Shown here: piece after piece, positions 1 to 12,303 of the stretch
Position numbering within the stretch: the stretch's first letter is position 1
Layout: each line of letters opens with the position of its first letter
Made by a program: the position numbers and the translations under genes
The notes under the pieces: generated by a model
The model's input: only the letters and a program-made list of their open reading frames with translations
Told to the model about the DNA's origin: nothing
The model's database searches: none
NCBI GenBank assembly: GCA_033030425.1
Contig: JAUFSD010000001.1
Coordinates: 2,542,001-2,606,000, forward strand
Length of the DNA: 64,000 nucleotides
DNA from: Verpa conica
Taxonomy: Eukaryota; Ascomycota; Pezizomycetes; Pezizales; Morchellaceae
Reading direction: 5' to 3'

Positions 1-781
1 AAAAGGCGGATCCTCATAGCCAGTGGTGAGGTTGAGAAGCTAAGCTTTGGGGCTGAAAGACATGAGGAAAAAACAAGAACATCCAGGCCAACCAGAACAC
101 CTACATGTATTTACACGGGATACGGCACGATACCGTACATATGTATGTCCCTACGAGTGTCATCGTGGTGATTCCAGTTCCTAACCCTTCACTTCACAGG
201 CTACTCGGTTAGATATCTTGCCCGCAGCAGTCGGCATGGAGAGGGAGAAAAAACTAGAAACAAGGAAAAGAGAGGAAAACTCCCTGGAGTGGCTTGTTGG
301 GAGTGGGAGTGGACTGGGATGGAACACAGGTTCTTGCCGCGTCATATCATCCAGGCCAAGAAACCAGTCCACAAAAGAGAAACTGTGAGATTCTGGGAGG
401 GTCATTCTTTTTCCCTGCTGCGGATCGATCACCACGATGTGACGTCGTTTCTGGCAGGCAGCATGGATAAAGACAGGGGTTTGATTGGCTGAGAAACACC
501 AAGAGGCAGACCGTGAATAGCGGCATGTGAAGCTGCTGCAGCAGCAGACCTCATCATTCATCACTCATCAGCCATCACTCAGCCCGGTGCGTGTGTGTGC
601 CCGGTTCACAGGGCAGACGTCATCTGCCTTGGACGGTGGGGATATAGGTGCCCTTCCCCGCCTGTCTCGAACCCTTTTCACTTTCTACTCAGTACCCTCC
701 ATCAGTTTACCTTGCCTCTATAGCAGACATCAACTAAACTCCCTACCAGAAACCCCATTACAACTCTCTACCACCGCAAAT
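1..781. other. Upstream region of the DUF3824 gene
   Basis: No convincing gene is seen here. Short open frames on both strands show no recognisable domain. The frame of the downstream gene stays open back to about position 527, but there is no strong reason to start there. The CT-rich, intronless stretch 650-780 just before the ATG at 782 looks like a fungal 5' leader. Confidence 0.5.
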
Positions 782-2464
782 ATGCCAGTTATTCTTGAAG
801 ATGATATGCTTATCCCGCCATCCATGCGGCGCAAGAGATACTATGGTGTAAATTCGGAAACAATCATCAGTTCTCCAGGTTCTACAACAACTATTGAGCT
901 CCCATCCCACCGGCCAATGACCCCGCCCCGCGAACCATTAATCATTCATGAAGACCACTATGTTCCCGTATATGAGGACTCTGCCCGCGAATATATATTG
1001 AGCACTTCTGGCGCAGCTCAGCCATCTTACTACCGGAGAGGTGAACTCACGGTTGGAGGTGGGGGCCTCAGGGGTGCTCATTATGTCCGCACCAGGAGTG
1101 TTGGCCCAGTAGGGTATGGTGAGTCGTACTCAGAGGAATACTACATCTCCGACGACGATCGATACAACAGGAGGTACCGTCACGAGTCGCCAGGGAGACA
1201 TAGCCACCGTGGTGGTCATATCGCTGAGGGCAGCGGTGTTGCTGGGTTGCTTGGCGCGCATGAAGTTCACAAATACAAAAACCATAGGTCCCATTCTCAC
1301 CACCGATCATCTTCCCACCACCGGTCTTCTTCTGGCGCTGAACACCCGAACCGTGCAAGGCACCTTGCCGAGGCTGGTCTGGCTGCAGCAGGATTGAAAC
1401 ATGCTGCCAATCATCACAGGCAACGCTCTCATTCCCGTGGCCGCCGCGGCTCCGAAGGTGCTATATACGATCATCATCACCCAGGCTGGCACGACGAGAA
1501 CCATAAAGACCACCGCCGTGCATTGCACTTGGCCGAAGCTGGTCTTGGGATAGCCGCTGCTGGCGCTGCGAAGGAGGTTTATGACCATCGTAAGCGTGCA
1601 CAGCGCCGCCGCTCCTCTTCTGCTTCATCTATATCGTCAACTAGTGCCGAACATGGTCACGAGTCCCATAATGGACGCCATGTCGCTGCTGCCGCCCTCG
1701 GTGCTACAGCTGCAGGTTTGGCGCACCATAAGATGAGCCATCGTAATCCCCGCCGCTCATCATCAGTCTCATCATACTCCTCAGACGAAGAACGCCCCTC
1801 GCGACATCGTGGAAGAAAGGTTGCTGGTGCAGCAGTAGGTGCCGCGGCTGCAGGGCTCGCAGGAAAGGCCATCTATGACCATTACCAACGATCTCGCTCC
1901 CGCCCTCGCTCAAGGTCCTCGGACTCTTCTTCTTCTTCTAACGAAGAGCACCATCGCCGCCGCCGGAACTCTAAGCTTCCCGCTGCAGCATTAGGAACCG
2001 CTGCAGCGCTAGCAGCAGCTAAGCATCACCGCGACCATAAGAATGGTAGTCGATCACGATCACGATCACGATCACGATCTGCTGAACGCCATCACATGCC
2101 TGGGGTTGTTCCAGCAGCCGGTTACATGATGGCTGGTGCCCTCGCCGAAAAACACCACCGCAAGAAGCATCACGAGCGTGAAAATCGCCGGTCTTTGAGC
2201 GCAGACGGCCACCGCGAGCACCGTCACCGCCGATCCTCGGAGAGTAGTGGAACCCATGGGAATGGACCTCACCACCGCAGCAGACGGGCGAGCAATGCTG
2301 GGGGGCTAAGCGGAATCGTAAGCAATGTTATGGGAGGTGGAAGAGACAGAGGAAATGAGCAAGCGCCACCCCCACATAGGGGAATTGGGGAGAAGGTGGC
2401 CTATAAGCTTGGTGAGCTTGCTGCAGAAGAACTTGCTGGGAGAAGAGCGGCGGCGAGGAGATAA
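782..2464 (+). CDS. DUF3824-type Ala/Gly-repeat, RS-rich protein
   Basis: Single-exon gene of 560 aa; function unknown. The start chosen is the ATG at 782 (MPVILEDDML), because the frame upstream to 527 reads like leader sequence. The N-terminal ~130 residues are Pro/Tyr-rich. From about residue 150 to 500 the protein alternates six or seven times between an Ala/Gly-rich hydrophobic helix of about 20 residues (for example HLAEAGLAAAGLKHA, VAAAALGATAAGLAHHK, VAGAAVGAAAAGLAGKAIYDH) and a highly basic His/Arg/Ser linker with RS dipeptides. This is the pattern of Pfam DUF3824 proteins of Pezizomycotina. The small-residue helices resemble glycine-zipper segments, so membrane or self-association is possible (inference). 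The C-terminus (GIGEKVAYKLGELAAEELAG) is helical and could mediate oligomerisation. The family assignment is from memory of the repeat pattern. Confidence 0.85.
   Translation: MPVILEDDMLIPPSMRRKRYYGVNSETIISSPGSTTTIELPSHRPMTPPREPLIIHEDHYVPVYEDSAREYILSTSGAAQPSYYRRGELTVGGGGLRGAHYVRTRSVGPVGYGESYSEEYYISDDDRYNRRYRHESPGRHSHRGGHIAEGSGVAGLLGAHEVHKYKNHRSHSHHRSSSHHRSSSGAEHPNRARHLAEAGLAAAGLKHAANHHRQRSHSRGRRGSEGAIYDHHHPGWHDENHKDHRRALHLAEAGLGIAAAGAAKEVYDHRKRAQRRRSSSASSISSTSAEHGHESHNGRHVAAAALGATAAGLAHHKMSHRNPRRSSSVSSYSSDEERPSRHRGRKVAGAAVGAAAAGLAGKAIYDHYQRSRSRPRSRSSDSSSSSNEEHHRRRRNSKLPAAALGTAAALAAAKHHRDHKNGSRSRSRSRSRSAERHHMPGVVPAAGYMMAGALAEKHHRKKHHERENRRSLSADGHREHRHRRSSESSGTHGNGPHHRSRRASNAGGLSGIVSNVMGGGRDRGNEQAPPPHRGIGEKVAYKLGELAAEELAGRRAAARR
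2051..2079 (+). repeat. Hexanucleotide microsatellite (CGATCA)n
   Basis: About five tandem copies of CGATCA inside the DUF3824 coding sequence, encoding an Ser-Arg run. The six-base unit keeps the frame, so copy-number change would lengthen or shorten an RS tract without disrupting the protein. Confidence 0.8.
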
Positions 2465-4180
2465 ATGAGATGGATTTTATGGGTAATGGGTTATGATATT
2501 TCTTAGTACCGAAAACATAAATTGTTTTTCTTATCTTAACGATTTTCATTGTACTTTTATGATATCACGTTTACTCATTTGTTTTTCTTTGGTTTTTTTT
2601 ATAAAGCGGTGTGGTGTTTGGCGGAACGTTTTCGGGTTGTAACAGTAGAGCGTACTATTATACGTAAATAGGGAATACTCAGTAATGAATTTCTTTAGCT
2701 TTCTACTTAAAATACACCGTCACTGATGGCTTTAGATAATTGATTTGGGTACGCAATAGACTTTAGTGCAGAACTATTCACGTTACCATTTACCCTTAGA
2801 GGGAGAACAAGCCTAGTCATGGAACTTATTTAAGGTGCCCTTTTCTATCACTCATAGTTTATCTAGTAGACATATCCTAAGCTTATAATAGAGTACAAAG
2901 CGAGACAGGTATTATGTGAGCAGATGGTATATCACCTGAATCTAAGATAACTAAAATAGGAATCTTACAGTATTTTATATACTCGTGGTTCTCCCTTCGC
3001 GTGTGCCTTAAGACATTTATAATAATAAAAACAGTCTACGAGATCGAGTGATATGTTGTGCTCACACCTTATTACCAAGACCACTTTTTAAATGCGTAAT
3101 CTCATAGGTAGGTGTACTGACTCTAATGCTTTACTAACCTAGTCAGCTGGCTAGAGAGGTCGATATATACCACATGAACTAATACCATAGCCTAACTTCA
3201 CCTCATTTATTGTTTCTAAGTCTTGTGTAGGTGATGGAACCTAATTAGGTCTAACAACACGTAATTAAGATCCGGACCCAAGAATACTATATAATACGTA
3301 CAATATAGGACTTGTGTGAGGGGGGCACGTTGATAGGTACATTCTTGAGTTTTTAATTAGGACCATAGTTCATCACTCGCTAGCTATGACGACGCGGCTT
3401 TTCCCGAAACTCCCGATCTTAATACTGCTGTTTATTGGTATCGAAGCAGTCTAATCCAGTCTAGTCTAGTCCGGTGCCGTTTGGTTGGATCATCCATAAT
3501 GCTGCATGTAGCCACATTCTGACACTCAGGTGCGGGGCATGGATTTTATGTTGGTACGTGTTTTGGTAATCTCCCTCCTCCTCCCCACCCTAACTCCTCG
3601 TTATCTGTTGTGTCCTTCCTCTCAGCACATAGATTGATAAATCTATTTCTTTATTGGATTAGAAACTTACTAGCTTGGTACTATGACGGCAATCAGAGCA
3701 TCAGCATGAACGTCCTTTCCCTCTGAAGCTAGTACAGTGTGCTTTGTACAAACTCTAGATCGAGTAAGAAAAATCAATGCCGAGTTAACCGTAGATGAAA
3801 TTCGCAGCTCCTTCCAATACGGTCAGAGTTACCTATGTACTTGATGGAAGTGAATTCTTATTTTCATTCTAGTCATCTAGTAACAGAATTTTACATATAT
3901 AAATACTTGCAAAATAAACCGACTAAGCCTCCCTCCAGGTGATCAGATCTCATTCCCAACATAAAAAAACACCTAATCTAGCTAGGCAAAATGATATACA
4001 GAGAAAGAAAAAAGAAAGAAAAAAAAAACATAACTGGGGCTGATAGAAACGACAATACACTTTTATCGTACAAAATATCGCCGCATTTGAAGACGCCAGC
4101 CGTGACTACATAACCGAAACTATATAATTTAAAAAAGATTACCGCCCGAGTGAAACATCATGCATCACGCTTTTATCTTC
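2465..4180. other. AT-rich intergenic region
   Basis: No gene seen. The sequence is AT-rich with stops in all frames and only minor features: a short TCTAG tandem near 3449-3470 and an A-rich tract at 4006-4030. It probably holds the 3' ends of the convergent DUF3824 and ZIP transporter genes. Confidence 0.6.
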
Positions 4181-5377
4181 CTAAGCCCATTTCCCAAGTA
4201 ACGCCATGAGTGCAGCCCCAAGAACCATATAACCAAACGCACACAACACCCTTCCAAGACTCTCATCCCTCAAGGTCTTGCCGAACAAAAACTCGTGAGC
4301 CATGAGCTCTACCAAACCGGTGTATAACAGAATTCCTGCTGAAACAGCGTCAAAGATCCCGTTCGTCATGAGCGCGGTCTGGGACTCAGGGTCAAAGGTG
4401 GTCCTGACACCCAATCCGATGGCAATGGCGATAGGGGTGCTTATTCCGTACCCGATGCCCATGAGATATGGTACCCATTTATTTGGGAAGGGAATAGCGG
4501 ATAGACGCGATCCGAGACCAAGACCTTCGAAACTTTGGTGGAAGACAAGAACGATGTAGAGGGTTGTAAACTCGGCGCCGGATACAGCAAGGGTAAGACC
4601 AATGAAGACTGAGTGGAAGATAATACCGAATTCGAGAATGAAGATGGATAGGATTTGTGCGGCGTATTCCTTGCTTCGCATTTCTTCTTTTTCTTCAAAG
4701 GAGTTGAGTGATTCGGGATCAAGTACCTGCGAGATCCCGTTTTCGCCCTCGGAGGAAGTTTCTTTCGTGGCAGCTACTGTAGCGTGGCCATGGCCAGTGT
4801 GGTCGAGAGGTGAAACATTTGCAAGCCGCATTGCAAGTAGCTCGACAAAGAAAATGGCAAAGACGGATATCAGGGCGATTCCTTGCGCCCATGGGTATTC
4901 TGTGATAGGACCTGTGAGACACGAGTTTGTGAGGGCTTCGTTTGCCGGTGTCAGAAGCTATTGATAATATTAGTACCGATGTTTCTCTAGTGAGGCAGTA
5001 GAGTATCAACACTTACATGAATAAATGCAGTGGCAATGATAACGCCTGACCCAAAGTATCTTGTGAAGAAGAACGCCCAGTCAGGGATTTTCATTCCTGG
5101 GTGCTGCCTGGCAATGACTGGAAATAGAGCACCTTTATTTGAGACGTCCTAAGTTAGTTGAAAGTCCAATAAGAGGGTGACTTTAGAGGGAAATCTACGC
5201 ACCGAAAGTAGATCCAACCAAGATCACAAACACCGATGATATTCTCAGTCCCATCCGTCCATCATACTCGTTTGCACCACCACATGTTGGCGTTACCTCT
5301 TCGACCTCTTCTAATGGATCTGTTTCTACCGCTTGGCGCAGGACCAGATTTACAAACTCAACGGCTGTCGCGGACAT
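4181..5377 (-). CDS. ZIP-family zinc/iron plasma-membrane transporter
   Basis: Three exons on the minus strand, 5377-5203, 5132-5017 and 4957-4181, give 355 aa in phase. ZIP proteins move Zn2+ or Fe2+ into the cytosol; this is the fungal Zrt1/Zrt2 type. The N-terminal part contains the family block HPGMKIPDWAFFFTRYFG followed by GVIIATAFIH at the exon 2/3 junction. TM4 carries FHSVFIG (about residue 212) and TM5 carries HQSFEGLGLGSRL (about residue 237), the metal-binding His/Glu signature. The variable cytosolic loop between TM3 and TM4 has a modest His stretch (DHTGHGHAT) and an acidic patch. The C-terminus ends in a final TM segment (MVLGAALMALLGKWA), as usual. Intron 1 needs the acceptor ending AAATAAAG at 5133; the nearer TTAG would give a stop. 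No zinc-response element was identified. Confidence 0.93.
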
Positions 5378-8300
5378 GTTTCTCGTTTAGGAAGCTGATA
5401 AAAACCTTCTTTTCTTCTTCTACTGACGGGTTTGACGTATGCAAGGAAAGCTTGATATATGTAGGTTGACAGCCCGATAGATGATGAAACCTGAATCCCC
5501 AGGTTAGCATATGAATCTCTTGATAAAAGCAGGTACATGTATGTACTTACTTGAAGGGGGTAGTGAGAAACCCTAAAAATATCTAAACAATAGACTCTCG
5601 AGTGATCTTCTATATCGTGTATAAGAGAAAAAAAATATGGATATTCTTGTCTTTTCAATCCTCAGGACTAAGAGTTGGATCTGGAGGTGGATCGGGGGTT
5701 GATATGTATGTCCTTTACAATTTTGGGGGTGGGCCCTTAATTCGATACCAAGACCAAGAGAAAAAAAAGCCTGCCCCCCACCACCTCCCCCTAATAGAAT
5801 AGGGTAGGCACCTTGGGGGATTGCGTGAGGGGTGGTACCCACCAAGGTGTCCATGGCCTCCCCTGCCTGTCGCTTACAAGTCGGCGGTCGGTCGGTACCC
5901 CCCCCCCCCATGGCAGCCAATACACCACAAAATTGCGTCTCAACAACCAAACCATTGGCTAGCACGGGCGTTCCGAATGAGACTCCTCCAATCCCCCGAT
6001 TCCGATTGTGGGTTACGCTGATATCATAAATAGAGATTTGTACGCCCAGGGAGACGTATACGTGGGCTCGTCTCCGTCCTTCGCTCGCTGCACGGAGCTG
6101 AGGTCGTAATCTCGTGAAACGTTCGTTTTTTTATACGCGAGTATGAATACTTAAAACTGTAGGCTGCGTCCTATTCAACCAATTGCCTGGTCTGGTGGCC
6201 CGTATCAATTCTTCGGAGTACGAACCTTCCATAAAATTGAATAGAATGCGTTACAATACCCCCCCCCCCTTCTAGGATGGTATATACATCTCTACGGCGC
6301 AGTATTGAAAACTTGAGACTCGTATATATGTACTGATAGGGGATTCTCGCCTGATATGTACCTTTTTTGGTCTGGATAACTGCCGATCTCATGCCTTGAG
6401 AATATAACAGATTATACGATAACCACCTAGGATTCCTAGTCTAGTGGAGCTGTGTCACCCGCAGCCCTGTGTACGGACATAGAGAAAATCTCCCACCGGC
6501 TGATCTCATGCCAGAAAAAAAAAGAAGCCACAACATGCCCAGGCCAAGAAATAGAAGGCGGGGTATTTCCCGGCAGGATTCTCGCTACCCCCTATGATTA
6601 AGTGAGACAAAAACTTCCGATATTAAGTGGATCCACTCACTACAATAAAGCGAAATCTGCGGTTGAATATAGGCCCCACATAAGCTACTAGATATGAATA
6701 TCGACAACCCCCCTCTTTTCAGTCTATAAAATCATAAACCTTACGCGAAACGACGGCTTTACAGGACCGCTTCCAAAACACAGTCAATCCTTCGAGTGAT
6801 TTTGCATGACTTTGCTGATTACCTACCTTTTCAAATTCCCGAGTACAGACCGATTGAAGAGTCGGGGAGGCTAAAATTCCCCAGAATATTCCATGAAAGC
6901 CTTGTAAGTTATCGAATTTTTCAGGAAACCACTAACGTCAAGACATCTTATGTCAGGTACTGATGCAGGTACCCGGCCCGTGAGCCAACGGTGAGTTTCT
7001 TCCACGTGTTAGCCTTATCATAGAGTTATCGTTATCGATGCCTGCCATATTGTTTCTTGTTTCTTCTTTTCTAGACTGTTTGATTTTGTGATGAGAGACA
7101 AAGGCTTTATTCCCATATATTAAACCTAGCTTCCTCCACATGAAGCTTTCGTTACTAACCTTATTCTATATTAGAACTCTAACAATTTATCGAGCGCTAG
7201 AGAGAAGTACCCACTTATTATCGAGGAAGAACGTGCACTATGAAGTGGTGCTTCAAGACATCGAAACCCTCCAGATTTATAAAACCAAGGAACCAGTACA
7301 TGCATGGAAAACAACGGGAGGCGGCAGCAGGATGTGATACTACATAATGAATCCACTATTCAGAATCAAGAGCTGAGAAGTCGAGTCAACGCTATGCATT
7401 GCAAAATTCCGATTCTTACTATATCACAATAGATGAGGCAACTATGTAGAGCTCTGGGGGAAGGGATGGGGGGGGGGGGCGAGGATACGACAGGGGTGAG
7501 GATATGGCAGCTAGAACCCACCGGCCAGAAGGAGATGCAGCGATTTATTGCATTTAGATATAGCACTGTTTAGGCTTCTGACATAGTTTATCAGGATCTC
7601 GTTCATCCATAGACGAACAAGGTCGCTCTATGTATGTACGTACACTATAGTGCTTTGATTGCTGACATGCAGCGCAGCGGTAAGCATATCTCTTTGTTAT
7701 CATAGTGCTGTACTTATAAGTTGACCTTATCTGATATTAGCATTTGATTGGGGCTCTGTTTAATTCATTATTTTTTCTTTGCGTACATACCTCATCAGCA
7801 GAAATTATTTAGGGGATGTGACCTACAAGTGGTTCCTAACAACAAAAAAAACCACTTTCAGCTCCTAGTCTATCTATTCCAATATCATAAATGACCACAA
7901 AAAAAAAGAAGTCTGTTGACTATACGTATAGGGAGGGAGGCCCATACAGGCTTTGACGGGTATTCATATCTGCGGGCCATCGAGAGTCCTTGAAAAAAAA
8001 ATCCATGTAGTGCATGCACTACCAGTGATACGACATAAGTACCCGGATATACTGATAGTAATAAGTATATAGGTTAGGCGAATCGTACATCTAGGCTACG
8101 TCAGCAATATCTCGCCGTTAATTTCTTTATTATAGACCTATTTAGGCTATATAATCTTACGATCCATCGAAAAAGCACAATATCTATAGGGCACGCGTGA
8201 GGGGAGGGATATTGGACGAGAGCCCTCAAATTAAGCCGTTTCTTGTATAACTTAATATCAACTGTTAATTAGGATCTATTGACTTCTCTGCGAGATGCAG

Positions 8301-9455
8301 TTTCCCGAAAGTAAAAAAAAACAGTATAGGCATTGTAGTAGCACAGTGGGTGCACGCGAACATGTGATGATAGAGCTGAGAGGATACCTTCAAGAGATTC
8401 CTTTGTTTGGCTTTGACTCTCCTACTTGGCTTGTTATTCTTGGATCTCCTATTCTTATATGCATCACACTCTCTTGTAAGGCCTGCATCGGTATAGGGGC
8501 GTCAGAGTGATTGAAGGTAGTGTTATAAGGCCTTCTAGGCCGCTCCATACTCCTGGATACTGAGTGATGAATGAATGAATGAATGAATTTATCATTTAAG
8601 TAGGATACTGAGTGATGATATATAACGTGATTTGTATAACAGTCTCAGAACCCACAAAACAGCCCCGTAAGGCCAAGGATGTGGCCGATGCGTTGCTGGA
8701 AACAAGCCGAGACGCGTACCCAATAGGCTCGCTATAGCAGCGGTTTCAAAAGACTTGCTTGCTTGGGATGTAGGATCTGAAACAAACATTTCTGCTAACC
8801 TGGAGGGTTTAAGTAAGAGAATAGACAACATGGTAGAATATATGAATTACCTACTTCGCTTGCCTTTTTCAGCTGGGTCGCGCCTCACGTCATGGCCATG
8901 AATAGTAATCATAAAAAAACACATACCAAGAGCGGGTCGGAAGTCATCAAGGTGCGCCACCTTCTGATGCAGGGCCTATTTCAAGCCATGCCAACCAAGC
9001 CCGGTTCCACTAATCTTTAGGGATCCACATAACCGAGCTATCGTTCCTTATGCGATTAGGTACTTGGGGCTGAACACATGTCTAGAAAACAGACAGGCAT
9101 TTACGTTCAGCTGAGAGTTATGGACTTCATTATTGAGCTCTAGAGGTTTATTCGTCTCGCTGTATCCTAATCGGTTGTAGTTCAGCACTAGTTTCATACA
9201 CCTCACCACTTCCACCTTTCGCCAGGAAGTGCCTGGTTTCAAGGTCACAGTTCCATACTACACTTGATATTCACCTATGGCCTGGCAAAACTAGAGGCTG
9301 AAAGGACATAGAATATTTGGCATAAGACCACTACTACCATTACGAAAAGGAGAATACACGTAGGATTAGCTCAAACCATAGCTTAAGTAACTAAGGTATT
9401 ACTTCCTAAAAATCATCTTAACTATTAGGCATCGTGTCCCGTCTTATAGCCATCA
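5378..9455. other. 4 kb AT-rich intergenic region
   Basis: No supportable gene. Small open frames (for example 8295-8510 + and 8592-8831 -) lack recognisable motifs. Visible structure: homopolymer runs of C or G (5900-5910, 6261-6270, 7470-7480); a palindromic segment around 5832-5846 flanked by the inverted pair AGGCACCTTGG/CCAAGGTGTCC (5806-5853); a (GAAT)n repeat at 8567-8587; and a 16-bp direct repeat GGATACTGAGTGATGA at about 8555 and 8603 on either side of it. Confidence 0.6.
8567..8587. repeat. (GAAT)n microsatellite within a local duplication
   Basis: Five tandem GAAT units directly follow one copy of GGATACTGAGTGATGA. A second copy of that 16-mer begins about 48 bp further on, so the tract sits inside a small local duplication. 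Confidence 0.7.
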
Positions 9456-11007
9456 TTAGAGTTTGCTCCAGAATTTCTTCTCCCCCACGCACTCTCTCGC
9501 CATTTCCAATTGCTCATCTGTGCTACAAATCAGTACCTTCGGATCCCCTATATGACCTACCCTCCCTCCACCAATCCCTACCACAACATCACCCGCCTTA
9601 TTCACAGTCTCATTCGCCCTCTTTTCCAGTGAGAATCCTAAACACTGCACCCCATCCACAACTGCCGTTCGTAACTCGACAGACTTTTCGCCGATCCCAC
9701 CAGAAAACACAAGAGCATCGACTTCGCCACGAAGCTTAACATAATATGCACCAATATAATTTTGGATACGATCCACGAATAAATCAAAGGCGAGCTCACT
9801 GTGTGGGGGCCGGGAGTCGGAGGTAATTTTAGAGAAGTCGGTTGTGCCAGTGAGTGATAACCAGCCAGATTTTTTATTAAGAATCTCTTCAGCCTAATTG
9901 TCGGTTAGAAAGAGTTATAGGGGATAGCCAAAGATAATAGGGTACCTTGCTGATGTGCATATCTCCAGTTCCACTATGTGAGATTTTACCGGCATTGGAG
10001 GTGTAGTGAAAAACTAACGATGGATCTACAGTCCCGCTACGAGTTGCGCCGGGGAGTCCTTCAAGAGGTGTTAAACCCATACTGTTAATCAATAGTAAGT
10101 ATATTAATTTAGAACATATCAAGGCCAGAAGATTAAAAACTTACGAGTTATCGAGTGATTTCCCATTTCGGATAGCACAAGCAGACGCACCACTCCCTAG
10201 GTGAAGTGCGATTATTGACGTTTCTTCAACTGGCTTTATAGTATTGCTATTAGCTACCTTTCTCTCGAATACCAGAATAGTAGACCTTACCTTTTTGAGA
10301 TATGCAGCGACTTCACTCACGATAAAACTATAAGAAATGCCATGGAACCCGTATTTACGAATTTTATTCTGGCGTGCATGCCCGAGCTCCAGTGGGTACG
10401 TCTTTATATGCTCAGGCATTGATAAATTATGGAAGCTGGTATCAAAAAATGCAATGTTTTTTGTTTTTGGGAGTTGTTTGAGTGTTGTACGAACAAGAGA
10501 GAGAGCGGGTGCATTGTGCCTATAATACTCATACCTTTAGCACCAAACAGATAGTGGCTATTATCTCCAAGGAAATTCTTACAGTGGAGCCAGGTCAGTC
10601 AGATCCTCCAAATACTCCATGCTCTCATCACCTAAAACAATTGGCCCCTCGTAATCACCACCATGTACGATCCTGTGACAAGCGAAAGTAATATCTTCGC
10701 CGCTGTTTACTTGCTTTAACTTTGAGTCGTTGGAAAGGTATTCTAGGAAATGCTTGAATGCATCTTCCTGAGATTTCACATCTGGTAATTTCTTAGATTC
10801 AACGTTGTTGGACGAAGAGGAGCTTGAAGTATGAGTATATGAGAAAACCGCAGGTGGAGATGTCAAGTTGGAGATTGTTGACTGGAGGATGAGATTTGGA
10901 TCTTCGGTTGCTTTTCCTGAGCCTGATGGTAGAGCTGAAGAGTAAAGAGATAGCTTCACACTGGAAGAACCAGCGTTTATTGCGAGAATCAATCTTTCAG
11001 ACGACAT
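9456..11007 (-). CDS. ackA: Acetate kinase
   Basis: Five exons on the minus strand (11007-10583, 10519-10291, 10233-10145, 10081-9946, 9893-9456) join in phase to 438 aa. The enzyme interconverts acetyl-phosphate + ADP and acetate + ATP (EC 2.7.2.1), in the cytosol. ASKHA-kinase signatures are visible in order: LILAINAGSSSVKLS at the N-terminus, ACHRIVHGG, FFDTSFH, RKYGFHGISY, IIALHLGSGAS, GLTPLEGLPGATRSGT and LVFSGGIGE. A Ser/Asn-rich insertion near residues 60-85 is a typical variable loop. The gene is divergent from the two-TM gene at 11493 and lies beside phosphoketolase, which supplies acetyl-phosphate. Together they form the fungal phosphoketolase-acetate kinase route from sugar phosphates to acetate. 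Catalytic motifs look intact. Confidence 0.95.
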
Positions 11008-11492
11008 AGATTATTTTCTGTAATGCTAAACAAATTGGAAAAGTAGGCAATGGGTGCCTAAGAAATAGCTAGAGTCTGGGTATCTCGGGCGCATTCTTGT
11101 TGTTTGGTAGATGTCGTCACTCACCTTCCTTATCGATAACGAAGAGCGTTACTGTAGATGACGTAAATTTAGATTATGGCATTTAGGGCTAGGTTTATTG
11201 ATAGTACCACTAGAACTCATATCACAAGAAACGAGTGATTTCACGTGTCCTAATCTTCGTTTTAGTCTTTTTGTCACATGGCGAAAATGATTCTCATCAT
11301 TCCTCCTCACCTCACCATAATCTTATTAAAGGGACTCATGACTACATGAAACGATTGATGAGCGTATATTACTACTCGAGAAAGGCTCTTCAGGATCTCC
11401 TATTAAGTGAGTACCAGTCTCTCGCTATTCATCAATTAACTCATTTGTCAATTTTCTAGTACCTAGATCGAAAACATCACCCGCTATATTAC
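11008..11492. promoter_or_regulatory. Divergent intergenic promoter region
   Basis: The 485 bp between the divergent start codons of acetate kinase and the two-TM gene must hold both promoters. No binding site can be named with confidence; an imperfect AACG(N)nCGTT pair lies near 11136-11153. Confidence 0.5.
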
Positions 11493-12303
11493 ATGGCCAG
11501 CAACACAGAAATCTCGACGATTGTCAGAAAACCACCATCTACAGTGTTTCGTCATCGCCCCAACCCCACACAACCTTCTAGATATCTAAATCCATCTCCC
11601 ATAGTAGTTCTAGAACTCTCGTTCCTCCCTTGTCTTTCTATCATATGTATAGCTAGCTTGGCCATCTACATCCTTATTGGAGTGTTTCTAAATACTACTA
11701 GTGGAGTTGATCCAAAACAACAGGGTAATGGATTGTTCATATATGCCCAGGGACTCCACGAAGAGCCATTGGCATGCACTGATGTGGGCATTATGAGGGC
11801 CTCCCAAGAGCTTGACTTTGTAAGTCTCTAACTTATATTTGTGATTCTATTGTCTAGTCGAAGTACTTCTGACTTGAAGCTTCTCTACGCCTTAGGTAAA
11901 AAAGGAGCTTAAGAAGTTGGAAGTGCAAATGATTACATATCCTCACTTAGAATCACTCGACTACGTAAGCACCATAATCTTCTTTAATACACACTCAATA
12001 ATGTTAAGCTTCCTACTTCTCTAGCAAGATACACCCACATACAATAGAAACTACGGCGAAGCAGTCAATCTCCATCGAGGGCGACCGAATCCATATAATG
12101 GGGTTGAGGGAAAGTGCCAAGTAGGTTCTATGGTCAAACAAGAGCTTTCACCGATCTTAAGCCCCTTTAAGATACAGGGGCCTTGGGAAACAATGCGTTT
12201 TGTCGCATTCATCTTCTGCATTACTCCAGTTGTCATTTTTTGCCTTGCCTATCTTTACACCCGCTGTATACGATGCAGGGGGGAATATGAAGATATCCCT
12301 TAA
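11493..12303 (+). CDS. Unrecognised two-TM membrane protein
   Basis: Three exons, 11493-11819, 11896-11964 and 12025-12303, join in phase to a 224-aa protein that I do not recognise. A basic, Pro-rich N-terminus (1-35) precedes TM1 at about residues 44-66 (LSIICIASLAIYILIGVFL). A loop of about 120 residues follows, with a glycosylation-type NTT right after TM1, and TM2 lies at about 191-211 (FVAFIFCITPVVIFCLAYLY). The tail is short and Cys/Arg-rich (TRCIRCRGEYEDIP). By the positive-inside rule both ends are probably cytosolic and the loop extracytosolic. The exons have clean GTAAG donors and AG acceptors with no stops, which supports a real gene. It sits between acetate kinase (divergent) and phosphoketolase (same strand, 557 bp downstream), so a role linked to acetate or acetyl-phosphate metabolism is conceivable but unproven. 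Confidence 0.7.

Noticed and set aside
5832..5846. Palindrome around GGTGGTACCCACC
   Set aside because: Short, single copy, with no nearby gene start that it could control; noted only in the spacer description.
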